Below, piece by piece: positions 1 to 13,900 of a stretch of 64,000 nt of DNA. The stretch comes from Eopsaltria australis (Eukaryota; Chordata; Aves; Passeriformes; Petroicidae). Position numbers and translations under genes: made by a program. The stretch covers positions 5,022,001 through 5,086,000 of the forward strand of contig JAVTVJ010000076.1 in NCBI GenBank assembly GCA_034509425.1, in the 5' to 3' direction. The notes beneath the pieces were generated by a model, which saw only the letters and a program-made list of their open reading frames with translations, made no database searches and was not told where the DNA came from. Positions within the stretch are counted from its first letter, which is position 1. Each line of letters starts with the position of its first letter.

Positions 1-3000
1 AAGCCAACCATTACTAATTCTTAGATGCCTGATATAAGGACATATAATAAATGAAAGTTTTCATCTCCTTTAGGACTGTTGTAAACATTTTGAAAGTGAC
101 TTGATGGAGAGGAAAAGAAACTGGGCCTTGATCCTGAGGTGGTTGAAGAACAAATAACCTCTTTAGGTTCACAAAAACGTTTTAGGACAGTTTATTCTTC
201 AATAGACATTCTGGACTATTTCCCTGTATTGACAAGCCCTATATTGTACCTTTCTTATAGACAGAGGTAAACAAAAATAGTTGGAAATATGCATTATATT
301 TTCAGAGTGGAGAATGGAAGCATCTGTAAGCTCCCATTTATCACTGGGAAAATATATATGCTTTTTGGAAAACTCTCTTTGGTGAGTTTGAGCCCTTCTC
401 TGCTGCAGTGAGTTCCTACCCTACAAAGCTGTGTGTAATGCCATCCCCACTGATACACCTGCACTTGCTCTTTATAATAAAGCATTCAGCACTAGGCTCT
501 TACAGTGCTACCAAGATAAACTCAACCCCATGCCTGGAAGTCAAGCTGGATTCTCCTTGGGTCTTGTTTTGCTGTTGTCAGTAAAGATTCCAGAGGCCAC
601 ACTCTGGGTTCAGCTGTACTCAACTTTCTTCCTTCATGGAACTTCCTTTCTTCCTACAAGGAATAACTGGAGGCAGAATCTGACTCCATAATTGCAGCAT
701 AAATTCTGTTTATGTTGCACAAAATGGAGCAGGATTCAGAATCGTCTCTCTTAACTGCATTGGAGCAGCAGGATAACAGGAAGAAAAAGCAATAAAAAAA
801 TTTTACTTACTGTAATAAGCAGATCATGCCAACTATACTCAGTAAGTAGAATTGTTCAGTAAGAAATTGCCATATTTGCCTGCCTGCTTTTTGAGGCAGA
901 AACACCTAATTTTTTTTCCCAGTTCGAGTTTCTTCCATATCGTTTAAACTGTGTGGCAGGTTCCACATTGTTGTGCTGCAAAAGAGAGCAGGGTGTTTGC
1001 TATCAGCAGTCCCTGATGGGAAAAGCAATGAAACCACTGAATTGCTTCTTCAGAAGACTGAAAGATTGGGAAGCTTTTTCAAATGCAGGTAGCACTCACC
1101 TGTGCTATAGCTAATCTTTGGCTTTCCAGGGAAGAAAATGAAGCATATTTATTAGGCAATATTCCTGTAAGTCAAACACAGCAGTGGGCACATGTATTTG
1201 AGCAGCTACCCCTGACAGTGAACTATTTTGCCCACCTGATTATGCTGTGAGAGTGTTATTGCCTGAGCTGACAGGAATTCTCCTGGCACATCAGCTGTCT
1301 CTAAAGGCACACAGCATTGCAAGGGTTGTTTAACTGCAGGTTAAATCACTAGAAGCATACAAACTCTACAAGCTCCCAGTTGTCCATGTATTTGTATTGT
1401 CTGGTTGATCGCTGTTCAGGCTGGCAAAAGGTGTCAACGTGTGCCAGCTTGCTCTCATTCCCACCCTGCTCCTGCACCAGAATATCTGGGGCCTTCAGCA
1501 GAGTTGCTGCTTATGTGCACATGCTGAAGATTCCAGTTATTCCAAGAAACTTAAAAGAGTGATTGCTTAAGCCTAAATGTCTGGCAATGAGAACTAGACC
1601 CTCTCAACATTAGTTCCTTTGCTCCAGTCAAAGTTGGTAGTGGCAGAAAGTCACTGCTCTTTGATAGATCTTCATAAGCTGCCTTTAAATGAGGTGACAG
1701 CTTCAGCTGTTTTCTGCCCTACTAGGGCTGAAGAGAAGAGCCTCCTTGGGGAATGGTGATGTGTTGGGAGTTGTGTGTGTGAAGGCAGCAAACGCTGCTG
1801 CTGGAGCAAAACTGAGGTGAACTTGACCTAATCAGTCCTGCAGCATCATGTGTGGGATTCCCTGGGTGCTCACCCTCCCAGCCTGGCATGCTGTGAGACA
1901 CAAAACAACCCCAGGCCATCCAACAGTCTGTGGGGGTGGTATGGTAATTTGGCTGTGACTCTTGACTCATGAACTTTTGCTCCAAACCAAGAGTATCTGG
2001 ACTTTTGTGTAGGCAGGTACTGGGCTGCCAGCAGGGCAGGGAAGCAGCATGGATCAGGCAGCTTCCAGAGGTTGAACCACAACCATTCTGTGAATGAAAA
2101 GCTTAATGAAGAAAATGTCCAGGCTGTATTCCAATATCCTAAATTCAACAGCAGTTGCCTTTAGGGCTGTCTCATTTGCACAGGCTGCAGTTCCAGGATC
2201 TCAGCAGAAAGCCGGGCACCTTTGAATCATTATGTAACAGGCAAAAATCTAAAGTCCTCGCTTAAGCACTTGTTGATGCTAAATGTACAGAACTTTCAAC
2301 TCTAGAATGTATAATGCATTTATGAAAATAAGAAGATAGTAATCTTTCTCAGAAACAGCAAGGGTTATAAATGTTTTTTGATGGACTCTCTGGCTAAATG
2401 GTAAACAAACAGGAATTTGAAAAGATATGTTTTTAAAGAAATTTGCTTTTTTTTTTTTTTGCATTATCAATCGCCTTCAACAGTATTAGAGTTGATCTTG
2501 TGGTGGAGAGTAATCTCTGAAAACATCATAAATAAAAGTCAGGAAACAAATACTAGGAAAAATGTTTTCAACATATAAATAATGCAGGGATGCATACAAA
2601 ATTCCTATTTTTTTTTTTGAATGCTTGCATATATGCATTTATACATGAATGGGCGAGAATAAAGGTAACATTTGAATATATCAGAATCTGTGCATTTTCA
2701 TAGGTCTTTTAAAGGAAAATATGCTAGATTGCATGCAGGGAGTTTACACAGACTTTTGGATTGCTACGATTACGAACAAGAACGATTTTGCAGGATTTTG
2801 CTGGCTTTGGGGTAACACATTTTTTCTTCATTTCTGAGTTCAGTTATGTGAAATCAGCGGTTCTGTTGAGTTCAATATTTTATGACACTCCAGGGTATGT
2901 TTCTTTAAGAATTTTTGCAAACTTTTACAGGTTGGTAATAGATTTTTTCCTTCTTCTGAATGTTAAACATGAGGTTTTTGCCAATATGCTATGCATCCAT

Positions 3001-4884
3001 CCAACAATAGTCAAAACCCAAGAGCCCTTCTATGACTTGCTGAAAAAGCAGATGAAAGAACATGATTTTTAATGTAAAAAAAAGTGGTCTTGAATTCTTT
3101 ATCAAGCAAAGCCAGAAATTATTTTTCAGCCATGAGATATGAAGTATTTCTTATTCCTCTCCAAAATAGTAGACTTTCTACTCAGTGTTTTATTTATTTG
3201 CCCTCAAAGTTGATATAGAGACCTCTTTTTGAAGAATTCACTACGACAGCTTTTGATCTGCTCAGAAAACTGACTGAAAAAGAGAAAATATAATAATGAA
3301 ACAATTAATGTCCTAAACTTAGAAAATCTATTTTAAATTATTATTTTATGAACTAGAAACAGATTTTCATTTACCTTAAAAAAAATCAACATTTGGGTGT
3401 TTGTAAACTAGGAAGATAGTACTTTCTTCCCAAGTGTCTGTCTGAAAGTGTTATTAACATGAGGACAGGACATTACATTGGTATTTCTTTATTTATTTAA
3501 AATATATTGTATTTTGAGTTATTGTGTTTGAGTTATTTTTGAAAGAAACTTAGAAACCTACCTGTGCCTCACCATTTTCTTGGTTCAGTGTTCAAAATCT
3601 TTTTGATCGTCCCTCAAGAATTGTTCATTAAACTAGTGAATATTTGTGAAGATTGGTCTTTATTCTTCTTCAGAGTCAAAGATCAAAATTCCTTTTTGCT
3701 CAAGTTATATGTTGGTTATGTGTTGGTTCTAGAAAACAGTAAGCTTGTGATGAACTTCTCTCCATTCTATTTACTTCATTTGGAGAAAAAGATATGCTGT
3801 CCTAAGGCTGAAACTATCCTTAAAGTAGAAAAAGAAATGGTAGGACTAAAGATAATTTTTAATCAATTATATCAAATCTTAGTAAAAATGGGATCATTTT
3901 TATACCTGGAAAATTGGTATCTTGTCATAATTTATACAAAAGATAAAGTCTAATAGAATATTCTGCTGTCATTTTCCTACAATATGATGGCCATTAAGTA
4001 TTCAACACACTGTTAGATGTCAGCAAAATATTAAAATAACTTACAAATTCAGTATTGCTTTTATGAAAGAGTGACAGGAAAAAAACCACATCTTCAGCTT
4101 CTGGTGCTGTTGCAAAGTCTTGGGAAGAAAGGTTCAGACACACAAATGGATATTCTAACAGGATATCAGCCATGGCTACTGCAAATAACCCAGGCAGCTA
4201 ATGAAGTTTTAATATTAAGGTAATAGCTATGGAATTTCTTCAGCTTTAGTAAGTTTTTCGGTTGTTGTTTTATAAAAGAAAGTAAACATTTTCTGAGTAG
4301 GAATCATTAAAGAAAGAAAAGGTTTGAAGCAACTAACATGGAGCAAAATATTATGTTGGAGAAAGTTTTTGGGGGAATCAGATTTTAACCTCTACACTTT
4401 TGTTCAGCATGTCAGCATGTTGAATGTTTCTGTCATATAAAGTAAAAATAAAATAAATCAATTTAATCAGAACCCCCATAAATTTTACAGAAATTACATA
4501 ACCAATCTTTTTCATGAATCTGCAGTGGAAATTTTGCATATGCAAATGACAGATGCAGCTTTTTGAAGGCTTTTTATAAAGTCTTATGGTTTATTTTTGA
4601 AATTGTTCTTGGCACTGTGAAATATTTCTGAAGATCATGAAAGGGTTTAAAATAGGAGAATCAGACAGATTTGCTGATATTTTTCCAGTCTAAATTGTGC
4701 ATTAGTCTTGTGATTGGAACCCTATCATCTTATGTACAAACAACAGGTGGTGAGACATAGCAAGTTCTTCAATTAGAAATAGCATCTCTCTTCCCTGCCC
4801 TACAATTTCAGAAATGTTCTCAAGCAGACAGAAAAGCCTGTAAGCTAAAGAAGCATAAGAATTATGCACCAGAACAAATAAATA
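1..4884. other. AT-rich non-coding stretch, no gene recognised
   Basis: No frame here carries a recognisable domain. The longest plus-strand frames, at 2761-3072 and 3564-3953, are AT-rich and rich in Phe, Leu, Ile and Lys, as expected for chance frames in such DNA, and have no convincing splice or promoter context. A run of 14 T occupies 2447-2460. A GC-richer patch lies around 1730-2060 with no recognised repeat. I see nothing else that can be supported apart from the palindromic octamer listed separately. Confidence 0.7.
4533..4546. promoter_or_regulatory. Palindromic octamer-type (POU-like) site
   Basis: The 14 bases TTTGCATATGCAAA form a perfect palindrome, followed by T so that the plus strand reads the octamer ATGCAAAT. 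POU-domain factors are known to bind ATGCAAAT and related palindromic half-site arrangements as dimers. That this site is bound is inference only; a 14-bp match of this kind can occur by chance in AT-rich DNA. Confidence 0.3.
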
Positions 4885-5190
4885 GTTCAGCTAGTCTGAC
4901 ATCCTGTCTCTGACAGTGGGTCTCACCAGATGTTTCAAAGGAAGGTAAAATACCCACACAATGCACCTGATTGTGCAATATTTTACCACGAGATGCAATT
5001 TCTGTCTGTCCCCAGCTGGTGATCATCTTATGTCTGAAAAAAAGACTGTTTGCCCTGTAATTTCTAGCCTAGTTAGCATAATTATAAGGCATATTATTCA
5101 TATAAATGCCTTATCGTTTTTTAATCTTACTAAACTGATTTTGCCTCTTAGATCCTTATGGCTTCTTTCAAGTTGTTCTGCCTTTTTAGA
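4885..5190 (-). repeat. Ancient CR1/L3-like LINE 3' fragment
   Basis: The plus strand carries a block around 4886-4945 reading like the remembered amniote CR1-type antisense consensus: a phrase on 'ctgtctctgacagtgg', then 'ccagatgtttcaaaggaagg'. Further along come degraded matches to the segment on 'gcttatgccctgaa' and the AT-rich linker that precedes 'cttactaa'. Order and spacing agree with an antisense copy of an old CR1/L3-related element. It is heavily diverged, so it is probably older than the other CR1 fragments here. An open frame from 4961 to 5530 overlaps it and is not a gene. The subfamily cannot be assigned by eye. Confidence 0.55.
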
Positions 5191-7940
5191 CATGCAGATT
5201 TGCTGGTGTGTTCCTGGGGCATGCAGCAGTCAGTGGCTTGGGGATCCTACTTCCCAGAGAGCTGCTGGGCCATGTCATGATCTGTCACCCTCCCCAGAGC
5301 CATTGCTGCCAGTGGTGCTGACACTGAAACTCCTACTGAGGGTACAGCACTATCCCATATCTAGCCCCCTGCTGCATTATCTTTCCAGTGCGTCCTTGGC
5401 CCACACCCTGCCCTCTCCTATCCAGGTGTCCAAGACTCCACAGTACTGTAAGCAACAGAAGGAACAGGAAGGACTATGTCCATCAGACAGTGGACATTTA
5501 GGACAGGTCCATAACCCCGGAGAAAGGTAAATGCTCTGAGATGGCAGTTTAGATTCTTCTGAGCTGTGTCCACTGTAGGAGGAACAAGGCACTCTCTGGA
5601 GAATTCTGTCCTTCTCCATTGTTAACAAAGCCTAGATTTCATTAGCCTGGATATAGATTTTCATCAGACAATTTTTTTGGCTAGGTGGTGATGAATCCCA
5701 CCCTTACAGAGGGTAATGGCTCAGAGCACTCTGAAACCCCCTTAGCTGAACTGGTGCGGATGGCTGCACCATTCAGGGACTCTTGAGAGGAGGAAAGGTC
5801 TGTCTGTCGTGGAAGATTTACAGAACCAGAGGCTGTATTGATTCCTATTGCTGAGCTGCTCTAACAGAGCTGATTTTTAATCCCGGTATGAAGGTATGCT
5901 GATTGGTTTTTAAATAGAATGTTCCAGTGCTAATGAACTCATCAATATAAAAATATATTGACTCCTGTGGTAATCAGTTTGTTTTATTAAACAGGCATTT
6001 GTCTTCCCTTAAATCCATTATATTTTCTGCATCTATCAGCATGAATGAATACAGTAAATAGCAACCTGTACAACTTCATTGGAAGTCATATATTTTCATT
6101 GGAGCATCTATACATAATTTAATTACATACAAGTTAGCAGAGTAAACAAACAACTGTGAAATGCTGCTCTGTTTTTTCATTTTTTAAACTTTCTTTAAGG
6201 AAATATGGTAAGTCATTGTCTGCTCTGAATCTGGTCTGCTTAGCAAGCATTGTGAACAGTCATGAAATTAAAACTTTTCTTGATTTCAGTAAATTTTTAT
6301 TACTTTATTTCTCTGATTTTAGTTACATAAAACAGCAAAAAGCTCACTTGTAGTAAGTTTGAAACTTGCATGGCATCAAAGTCGATATGAGTTAAGCATA
6401 TGCAGGAATTGTAGATAAATAATTCAGAAATGTCCCTAATTTGTCATTAGCAGATGAAAAATGTCTATCAAATCAAGCTTCCTCTACATCCTGTTATGAG
6501 GTATTACATTGTAGGTCATGATGTGCCATGTCATGATGGTGATATTTCTGATTGCAACGAATACTCATGATTACCTGTGCTGAACTAGGACATGAAATGC
6601 CAGTCTCAGATATATCTTTTCCTGGATCCGACTTTCCCCATGGAGAACTGGGCTGAAAACAGGGACTTCTTGTCAGCAGAAAAGGAAGACCTTTCTTGTC
6701 AAAACATCAGAACCAATCTTCTGCTTTTAAAACTGCTATAACTCAAAAATGCACTATGTTTTTGTCTGAAATTTAATTATTAAACTGGTGTTTTCAATCC
6801 CCAATAAGAGAAGCAAAATTATCTAAAACAACAATTATATTATTGTGCATCAATATATTATATATTACATTAATTTATGATATTGTGTAATATTATACAA
6901 AGCAAGTTTTTTGAATACACAATTTTTCATTATAATATTATTCCATAGAAAAAATATAATCAACAGCACCTATAAATGAAAAAATCTCCTTTTACTAAAA
7001 ATGTGATTTCATTTCTGTAGTGTTCCATAATCTTACTTTCTCTAGTCATGTGGCCCCCTCAAGCAGAGACACACCATCCATCTCAAATTTACTATTTCTC
7101 TTACATATTGTCATAAGATGCAAAAACCAGTTTTTACTTCTTTCCTACAGTTCACCAATTTTTTAGTTAATTCTTGCATAGCAGACATTTTCTCTTCTGA
7201 TTTTCAGAATATTAGCTAATGAAATTACAGAGACATATTTATAAATCACATTAAACAAGTCTGAGGTATTTATGTTTGTGTATGGGGTGCACATGGGTGC
7301 ATTAATATGTGTGTATGTGTGAATGAAAAGCCAACTGGCATGCTCTGAAAGTCAGATATCAAATAAATGTAAGCAAGTTTGAAAATATCTATTTATATCA
7401 ATGTAATATTTATATATGTATTCACCCCTCATTATTTTTCCAAGCAATTAATTAAAAACTTGAATTTTATGCACAGATTTCTGATATGTGATGAAATAGG
7501 AAGCCAACTTTTGAACCAATTTGTTTGTGTTGTAGTCACAGACAGGGATGGGTAAGGCTGTGATATTCATGGAAAAGGAGGCAAACCACTTGGGGTTCAG
7601 CACCTTCTGCTACAGAGTATTTGCTGCACTGAGCACTGCTAAAAAAGTCATTACAGCCCTTATATCCTCCCGTGGCAAATCTTCCAAATCAAAATAGCTG
7701 TGGAAAATCTCTTTAAATGAGTGTTTGATTCATTGCTAATTTAGTCTGTGCAGAAATGGCAATCCTTGCTCCACTCATCAGTGAAGGCAGGGAGACTTTT
7801 CTCTTGCCAGACAAAGGAATGTTTCCTGGTTTTGGTGTAATGAGAGGTGCTGAAGTTTCATTTTCTTTAATTTCTATTAATTTTTCTTTTTCATAAATGT
7901 GAGTCATTGCTCAGCGTGGATCTTGTGGCAGGTCAAAGAA
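5191..7940. other. Non-coding stretch, no gene recognised
   Basis: A GC-richer block at about 5190-5640 contains the end of an open frame (to 5530) but shows no domain, and is unlike any repeat I can name. It may be unrecognised old repeat. The segment 6830-6960 is very AT-rich with TATAT and TAATAT runs. Nothing else can be supported. Confidence 0.6.
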
Positions 7941-7942
7941 GG

Positions 7943-7999
7943 CATAGCTCCACTGATGTCAATAGGCTAAGATGATTTGCACCAGCTCAGAATATAGCC
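7943..7999. repeat. Scrap of an old sauropsid interspersed repeat
   Basis: The order 'ctccactgatgtcaata', then 'tgatttgcaccagctcag' and 'aatatagcc' follows a motif I remember as common in bird, crocodile and turtle DNA, in which a 'ccactgaagtcaatgg' core leads to 'ttacaccagctgaggatctggcc'. The match is imperfect and short. I do not know its transposon class with certainty. Similar scraps are at 15767-15805, 27233-27262, 32846-32902 and 51502-51540. Confidence 0.4.
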
Positions 8000-10900
8000 A
8001 AAAAGGCAAAAAATCAATACTGAATCAGACTCTTTATTATTTTTTAATCTGTGGTATCAGTCATGTGTTACAAGACAATGTCCATTTATTTCTTTTCTAA
8101 GATCAAACCTCAATATGGACAGTCAGTTCAGCATCAAAAGTTGATATGAGAGGCCTTGAGGTCCTTCACCTCAACCTTTCAGAAGCACAAGTTTAATTGA
8201 AAGGTAGCAGTGCTGACCTTCTTTCATGAGCTTCATTTTACATTGCAATGCCTTATTCTCTGTTATTGAGATGTCAAATCAAGTATATCTGGAGATTTCC
8301 CCATGTGGTACTTTCAAAGCCTATGATTTAAACTTCCTCATTTTTCACCTGAGATGAAATGGTTTCAATTCTCCTGTCTACTGTAACTAGAATTTCCTAA
8401 AACCTGTCAAACTCCATGTGATGGTCCAAGCCTCTAGAATCCACAAGCTTAAGTTCAAAAAAGATGAATGTTGTGGTGCCACTAAAATTGAAGGATATTT
8501 TCTTCAAGAAGATGGAGCCATTCTGAGCTTAAGGAAGACTACTGAAGACAAACCATTCTTAAAAAGAATGAAAAGAAAAAGATGAAATATACCTTGTACT
8601 GTTTTGTCTTCAGTCATTCTACTTTTCTGCAATGTCTTTTGTCTCAACTGGATACAGACCAGCTACAAGGGAAGGGAGCTCTTTCAGAATTTAAGGAATT
8701 TAATAGAAGCAATTGTGCATATAAAGTGCATGAAGTTCTAGAGGAAATATGTTTTGTGGAAAATTGCATTAAAAGTCAGGATAAAATATCTGAGTGAAAA
8801 AGGTGAATCACTGCAATGTCCACTTCTGATAGCTGCACTAAAACAGATGGTAATAATAAAATTCTTAAGGATGTAAACTTAGATTCTTTAGATAATTTCA
8901 TGAAACTGAAAATAAAGAGAGCACCATAGTGAAAACAAGGACTGACATCTCCCCCAGATTTGATCATGTCCCTGCAGAAGTGCTGAGGTGGTGGAGCACA
9001 CATGGCAATGTCTGACCTCCTTGTATTATCCTTTGGAAAATTCTGCCTCAAAAACATTCAAAGGTAGATGCATAGTTTTCATTGAGGAGTGATACTAGAG
9101 AAAGTGAGGACTTCAGTGCCATTCCTTTCTTTTGAATATCAGATGAGGCAGTTTCAATAGCAATGTCAATAGGGATCTATGAAGCAGGGGAGATAGGTCA
9201 TGTGGATGGGTGTGGTTTAATTTAATTCATTCTAAAGGAAATTACAGCAAAATGATTGGAATATCAAAGGCTAATAGAAGCTTATTTCATCAATTCTGTA
9301 AAGTATTGATTTTGAAGAACAAGGAGACTGTGCCTGAGAATATACAATGAAGTTATGTGTTTGCTAAAATGTAAATTAATAGCTAGGGTATCATATTTAC
9401 ATCAGCAACAAATACTCAGGCTTGATTACTAGAGGAAGGCAGAAAGAGGAAATTATCCCCTCATTTTTGTTATTCCAATTAGATGTGAAACTGGATAGTG
9501 CATTACCTGTCTAGATGTAGCCGAATGTGAATAGACAGAAAAGGAATGTATCACATAGGCTGCATCACCCAGATTTTGCTGGTCAAGTTTGTATCTGCTG
9601 AAAAGAGAGGCACCTAAAGAAGAAGATGGAGAAGGCTGGGGAGTTGGCTGCTCCTTATGTTTATTGAAGGCAAGTGAGAAGATGCAAATATGGACTTAAA
9701 ACAAGTGAAAAATGTATAATTTAGAAACTAATTTTTGTGATAGAGATGAGAAACTCTTGTGTGGATTAACAGCTCATAGAGTTCAGAGCAGAGCAACATT
9801 TTTCAGGTTCAGTAAAATCTGGGTATTTGGCAACATCAGTGTAAAAATAAAGATGGCAATATGGAACATGTTGAAATTTGAATTGTACCCTGTGCTAAGA
9901 AAACAAATTGTGAGTTGAAAAATTTCACCACTGATTGAAAGATCAAAAGAGGGATTTTTTCAAATCTTTCATTTTGCAGAAAATGAAAATAAGCAAAAAG
10001 AGTTGTAATTACTTTTCATGAAGCTATATTATGAACAAAAGGGAAAGTCATGTGGGAAGTACAAGAATATAATTATCTCAAAAGATCTCATATAGAGACA
10101 CAAAAGAATGTGTAGACTCTGTTTAGAATGAGAGCATCCTTCAAATTGTGTGAAGGAGTGTGACGGGGTGACATTTTTGCATAAGGGATCACTGCGGGCT
10201 AAGCAAGAATCATCCCCATGCTGGAATCCCTCTTGTCAAGATGTGGCATGGAAAGGTACAGCAAAGATCTGTTTGAAATTGGTGACTTGGCAAACTGACA
10301 GAAAAATAGCATGGAATAATATGAGCACTTTTCAGTAAGAAACTGGCGGGACCCGATGCCGTTGGCTCAGGCTCCCAGCTGCCTTTGCCATCCTGTCTTG
10401 GCAGAGAAGTTGTGTGTCTGGGCAATGAGTCCAATGTGTCCTGGGATGACACCACTACAACCTGGCAGCTCAGCACCTGTACCCAGCAGGTCCGTGGGTT
10501 TTATTTTATGCAGCAAGAAACACCATCTGGTTATAGCACGTGGCCACTGAAATGGCCAGCCCTGAGAGGTCAGCTCACTTTACATCTCCACCTCATTTAG
10601 CTCATTTGGAGGGCACAAGCAGCAATGCAGCTAGTTCTAATTTTTTAACATTTACAAGTAAGTAAAATGTTTGTGTCTCTGGCACTCTATTCCTTTTTAC
10701 TGTAATTTTTGCAATCACAACAGTTCTTTCACAGTATTTCTGTACCATTTATTAATAGCCTCTCAGAAAATAGTAAAAATGTCCTCCCTTATAAGTCAAT
10801 ATATCACAGCAATTTTATTAGCTGTTTTTTTGATGGAGTTCTTTTCATATGGTTGATTTTACAGTTCCCTGGAACTAATATTTTTGAATGCATTTTTTTG

Positions 10901-13900
10901 TCCCTTACATTTTGAAAGATGAACAATTTGGTGTTTATTTCTGAAGTTACTTGATTCTATTTTTATGCCATTTATTTCAGCCATACCAATGTCTGTGAAA
11001 CATCTGGAAAGAAGCTTTGGACAGAATTAAAACGCAAATTAAAAACTCTGGGTAATTTTTTTTTTTCTAGAAGCCAGCTCTCCTTCCACTGCTGATTTGT
11101 TTTAATTTTGATAGAATTCTGCAAATGCTTAGTATGTTACTGGGAAAAAAGGATTCAAGTAATGTCACCCAGTCTACTGTGATTAGATTTGATACTCTTT
11201 TACTCCTGTTCTTCAGTAAAAATCAGATCTACTTACAGCTAAAAGGCTCTTAAGTACTTCTGCTTAGCTGGAAGATGGTGCTTAGTAGAGGCTAAGCTTC
11301 TATTTTTAGCTCTAGGCTGAAACTTCATGCTAATAAGTCATACACAGAGGAAATGTCATTCTCAATGAAAGCAGAGTATTCCTCTGTGATTGCTGCAGAA
11401 TGGTGGGCCCAGCTGGATGAGACACTTGCCTCAAGATAAAGGATCCAATTACAAAAACTGTGTTTTCCTTCTGGACACAAACCTGAGTACCTCCTCATAC
11501 TGATTTATCTCACTGTGAGGAAAGAAGCTTCTTGGGTTTATTTTTTCTCCTGTTTGTTTGGGTAGGATTTATTACATCATCTTGTGTTAGGAATGGGAAC
11601 TGCATGAGGAATCCAAGAGGATTCTGTTCTTCATTGACTGGACAGAAGTTTTTATTCTGTCAATGACACTGATTTCCCCCCAGTCCTTATGCAATCTGAG
11701 GTTATAGAAATCCTTTGTGTCTTGTCTTTGAAATTACTCTTACTTGATTCTCATTGGACAGTGAATTATATTAATTGTTTTAAGAGTTTGTGGGTTATAC
11801 TGGTGGATTTTTGGTCTAGCTTCATAACTGCTGTGCTAATTGCACAAGGGGTCTTAGAACATCTTATGGTCAAATGCAGCTTTGAGAAAATCACTTACGG
11901 TTACAGGCAACAAAAGGAGCATGCTGAGGGAAAACAAATAAATCAAAAGGTGTTTAACACCTGATAGGAAAGGATGACACTGCTAACTTTATGTTTGCAA
12001 ACATTTCTGGAGGGAATTGTGTTCTCAGCATTTTGGAAATCATGTTTTTGCACACCTTTCTTAACTGCAAAGTTCGGAGTCTAGCTTCCTGAGCTGTTTG
12101 TGAAAGTCTCTGCTGAGGCTTTGGTGTGAAGCTAGCATGGTAACATGGAGCTTGGACACTACTACCATTTAGAAGAATCATCAACCCTGGATTATATAGT
12201 AGGAAATAACACCATAAAACCCTCCTTCTTGGCAACAAACCGACATTGCTGTGCAAGGGAACTGTTGCCTTCATTGTCTCTCAAAATGTGCACCCACTCT
12301 TTCTGTCTAAATCTTCCTAAACATGTGGTAGATTGCTACACACTGTGTCCCCTTTCCAATCAGTTGATGGTCTAAGGAATTGTCTCAATATCACAAATTT
12401 CCAAAGACCTTTGCTTTGCAGAGGAAAAGAAGGGGAAAGCAGTTATATCTCTGCTGTTTCTGTTTCAAAGAGCCTCTGGAGATAAATTTAAGCTGGTAGG
12501 TGTAAACTGCCTTTGCTTTCGTCCACATACTACTCACTATTATTTTTTATCTATTTGCTATCATCTCTCACAGTTAGTACCTGTCTTTTTACGATTAGAC
12601 TTTTGTTTCTTTTCTTTCTTCTTTCGCCTTGCAAGTGATTCCCTATTAATAAATTCATAGATAATGTGACTTCACAAAGATACATTTACTATTACCATTT
12701 ACAATGCAGCACTGAAAAGACATTTTTGGGGCTCCTTGGGGTCTCATGTGCCATTCTTCTGAAGAATTTTGTATGTTGGAAAAGGTCAAGGTTCAGAAAA
12801 AAAGTTTCTGTAGTCCTATTTTAAATCTGAAACATTACCCTAAATCAATTAACAATATTCAGGAAAGATTAAGGAGTTGTGAAAGGAATGCATGCAGGAA
12901 AAGAGTACCCTCTAGCCTGAAAATACATGAATATGACTTAGAAGCAAGTAATATGCATTTCTTTCTCTGTGCCAAGGGCTAGGAGTCCCAAGAGATGCTA
13001 CAGGGAACTGAGGAACATATTACAGACAGGGTACATATGTTATTGACTGGTACATTGGATCAGCCACTTCTCATAGCAGACAGGTGGCTTTAGTTGGTCT
13101 GTCCAGTCAGAATAAAACACTCTGTGAGTTGTGGTGGGATGTGAAAGCTGCACTAAAAACTTCAGAGTCCAGCTATTTTGACTTTTCTGTACATTTCTTA
13201 AAAACTTTCTTGTTTAAAGTAGAAACTCCCATCGGGTCCATTCTCATACCTGACGCGTGCTCCTGGTCTGCCTTGCTTCCAGTGTTTGCTCCATTTTGTC
13301 CATCCGTGTTCACACTGTTCATGTGAGCTGTTTGTTCACAGAATATTATTCTGTTCAGAAACAGACAAAGATGACAACTCTAAATCCCTTTCAATCAAAT
13401 AACTATTTGCAAATACATCCTATTTTTTCATACTTCTGCCCTATTTCACTAGTAAATTAACCAGGTTTTCACAGAGTAATCTGGCTATCTTAGTAACAGT
13501 TGGCTTTGAAAGGGATCTAATTAAAAATACACAAAGGCACTTGTAAATCTTAAATTTTAATGTCCTCTTGTATTTAATTTTAATTATCTTACATTTTACT
13601 GAACTTATCAGTGGCACCTGTTCCTCAAGCTGAGGCACACCAGAAGTGTGAAAGATGAGCATTCCATCACTCTTACCGCTGGCAAAAGCAGTTTGCCTTT
13701 TTTGGATAAATTAGAGGCTTTCCATTTCCAGTGCTGTCAATCTTGTATCTTTTATGGTCTTATATATAAATTAAAAGTTAAAGAAACCTTTGAGCAGAGG
13801 TAATAATTGCATATCTAGTAAATAAGACAGCTGATTGGAGAAGTGATTACCTTTGACTGTCAGATTCTTTCCCTGTTGCTGAAATTGCAGACTTGAGAAA

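Noticed and set aside
3564..3953. 129-codon plus-strand open frame
   Set aside because: AT-rich and hydrophobic by composition, with no domain and no supporting signals.
4961..5530. 189-codon plus-strand open frame
   Set aside because: The first part overlaps an old antisense CR1-like fragment and the rest shows no domain.
10150..10600. GC-richer block with overlapping frames on both strands
   Set aside because: The possible Trp- and Thr-rich peptide did not match any family I know, and there is no reliable splice structure. Left as unexplained rather than called an exon.
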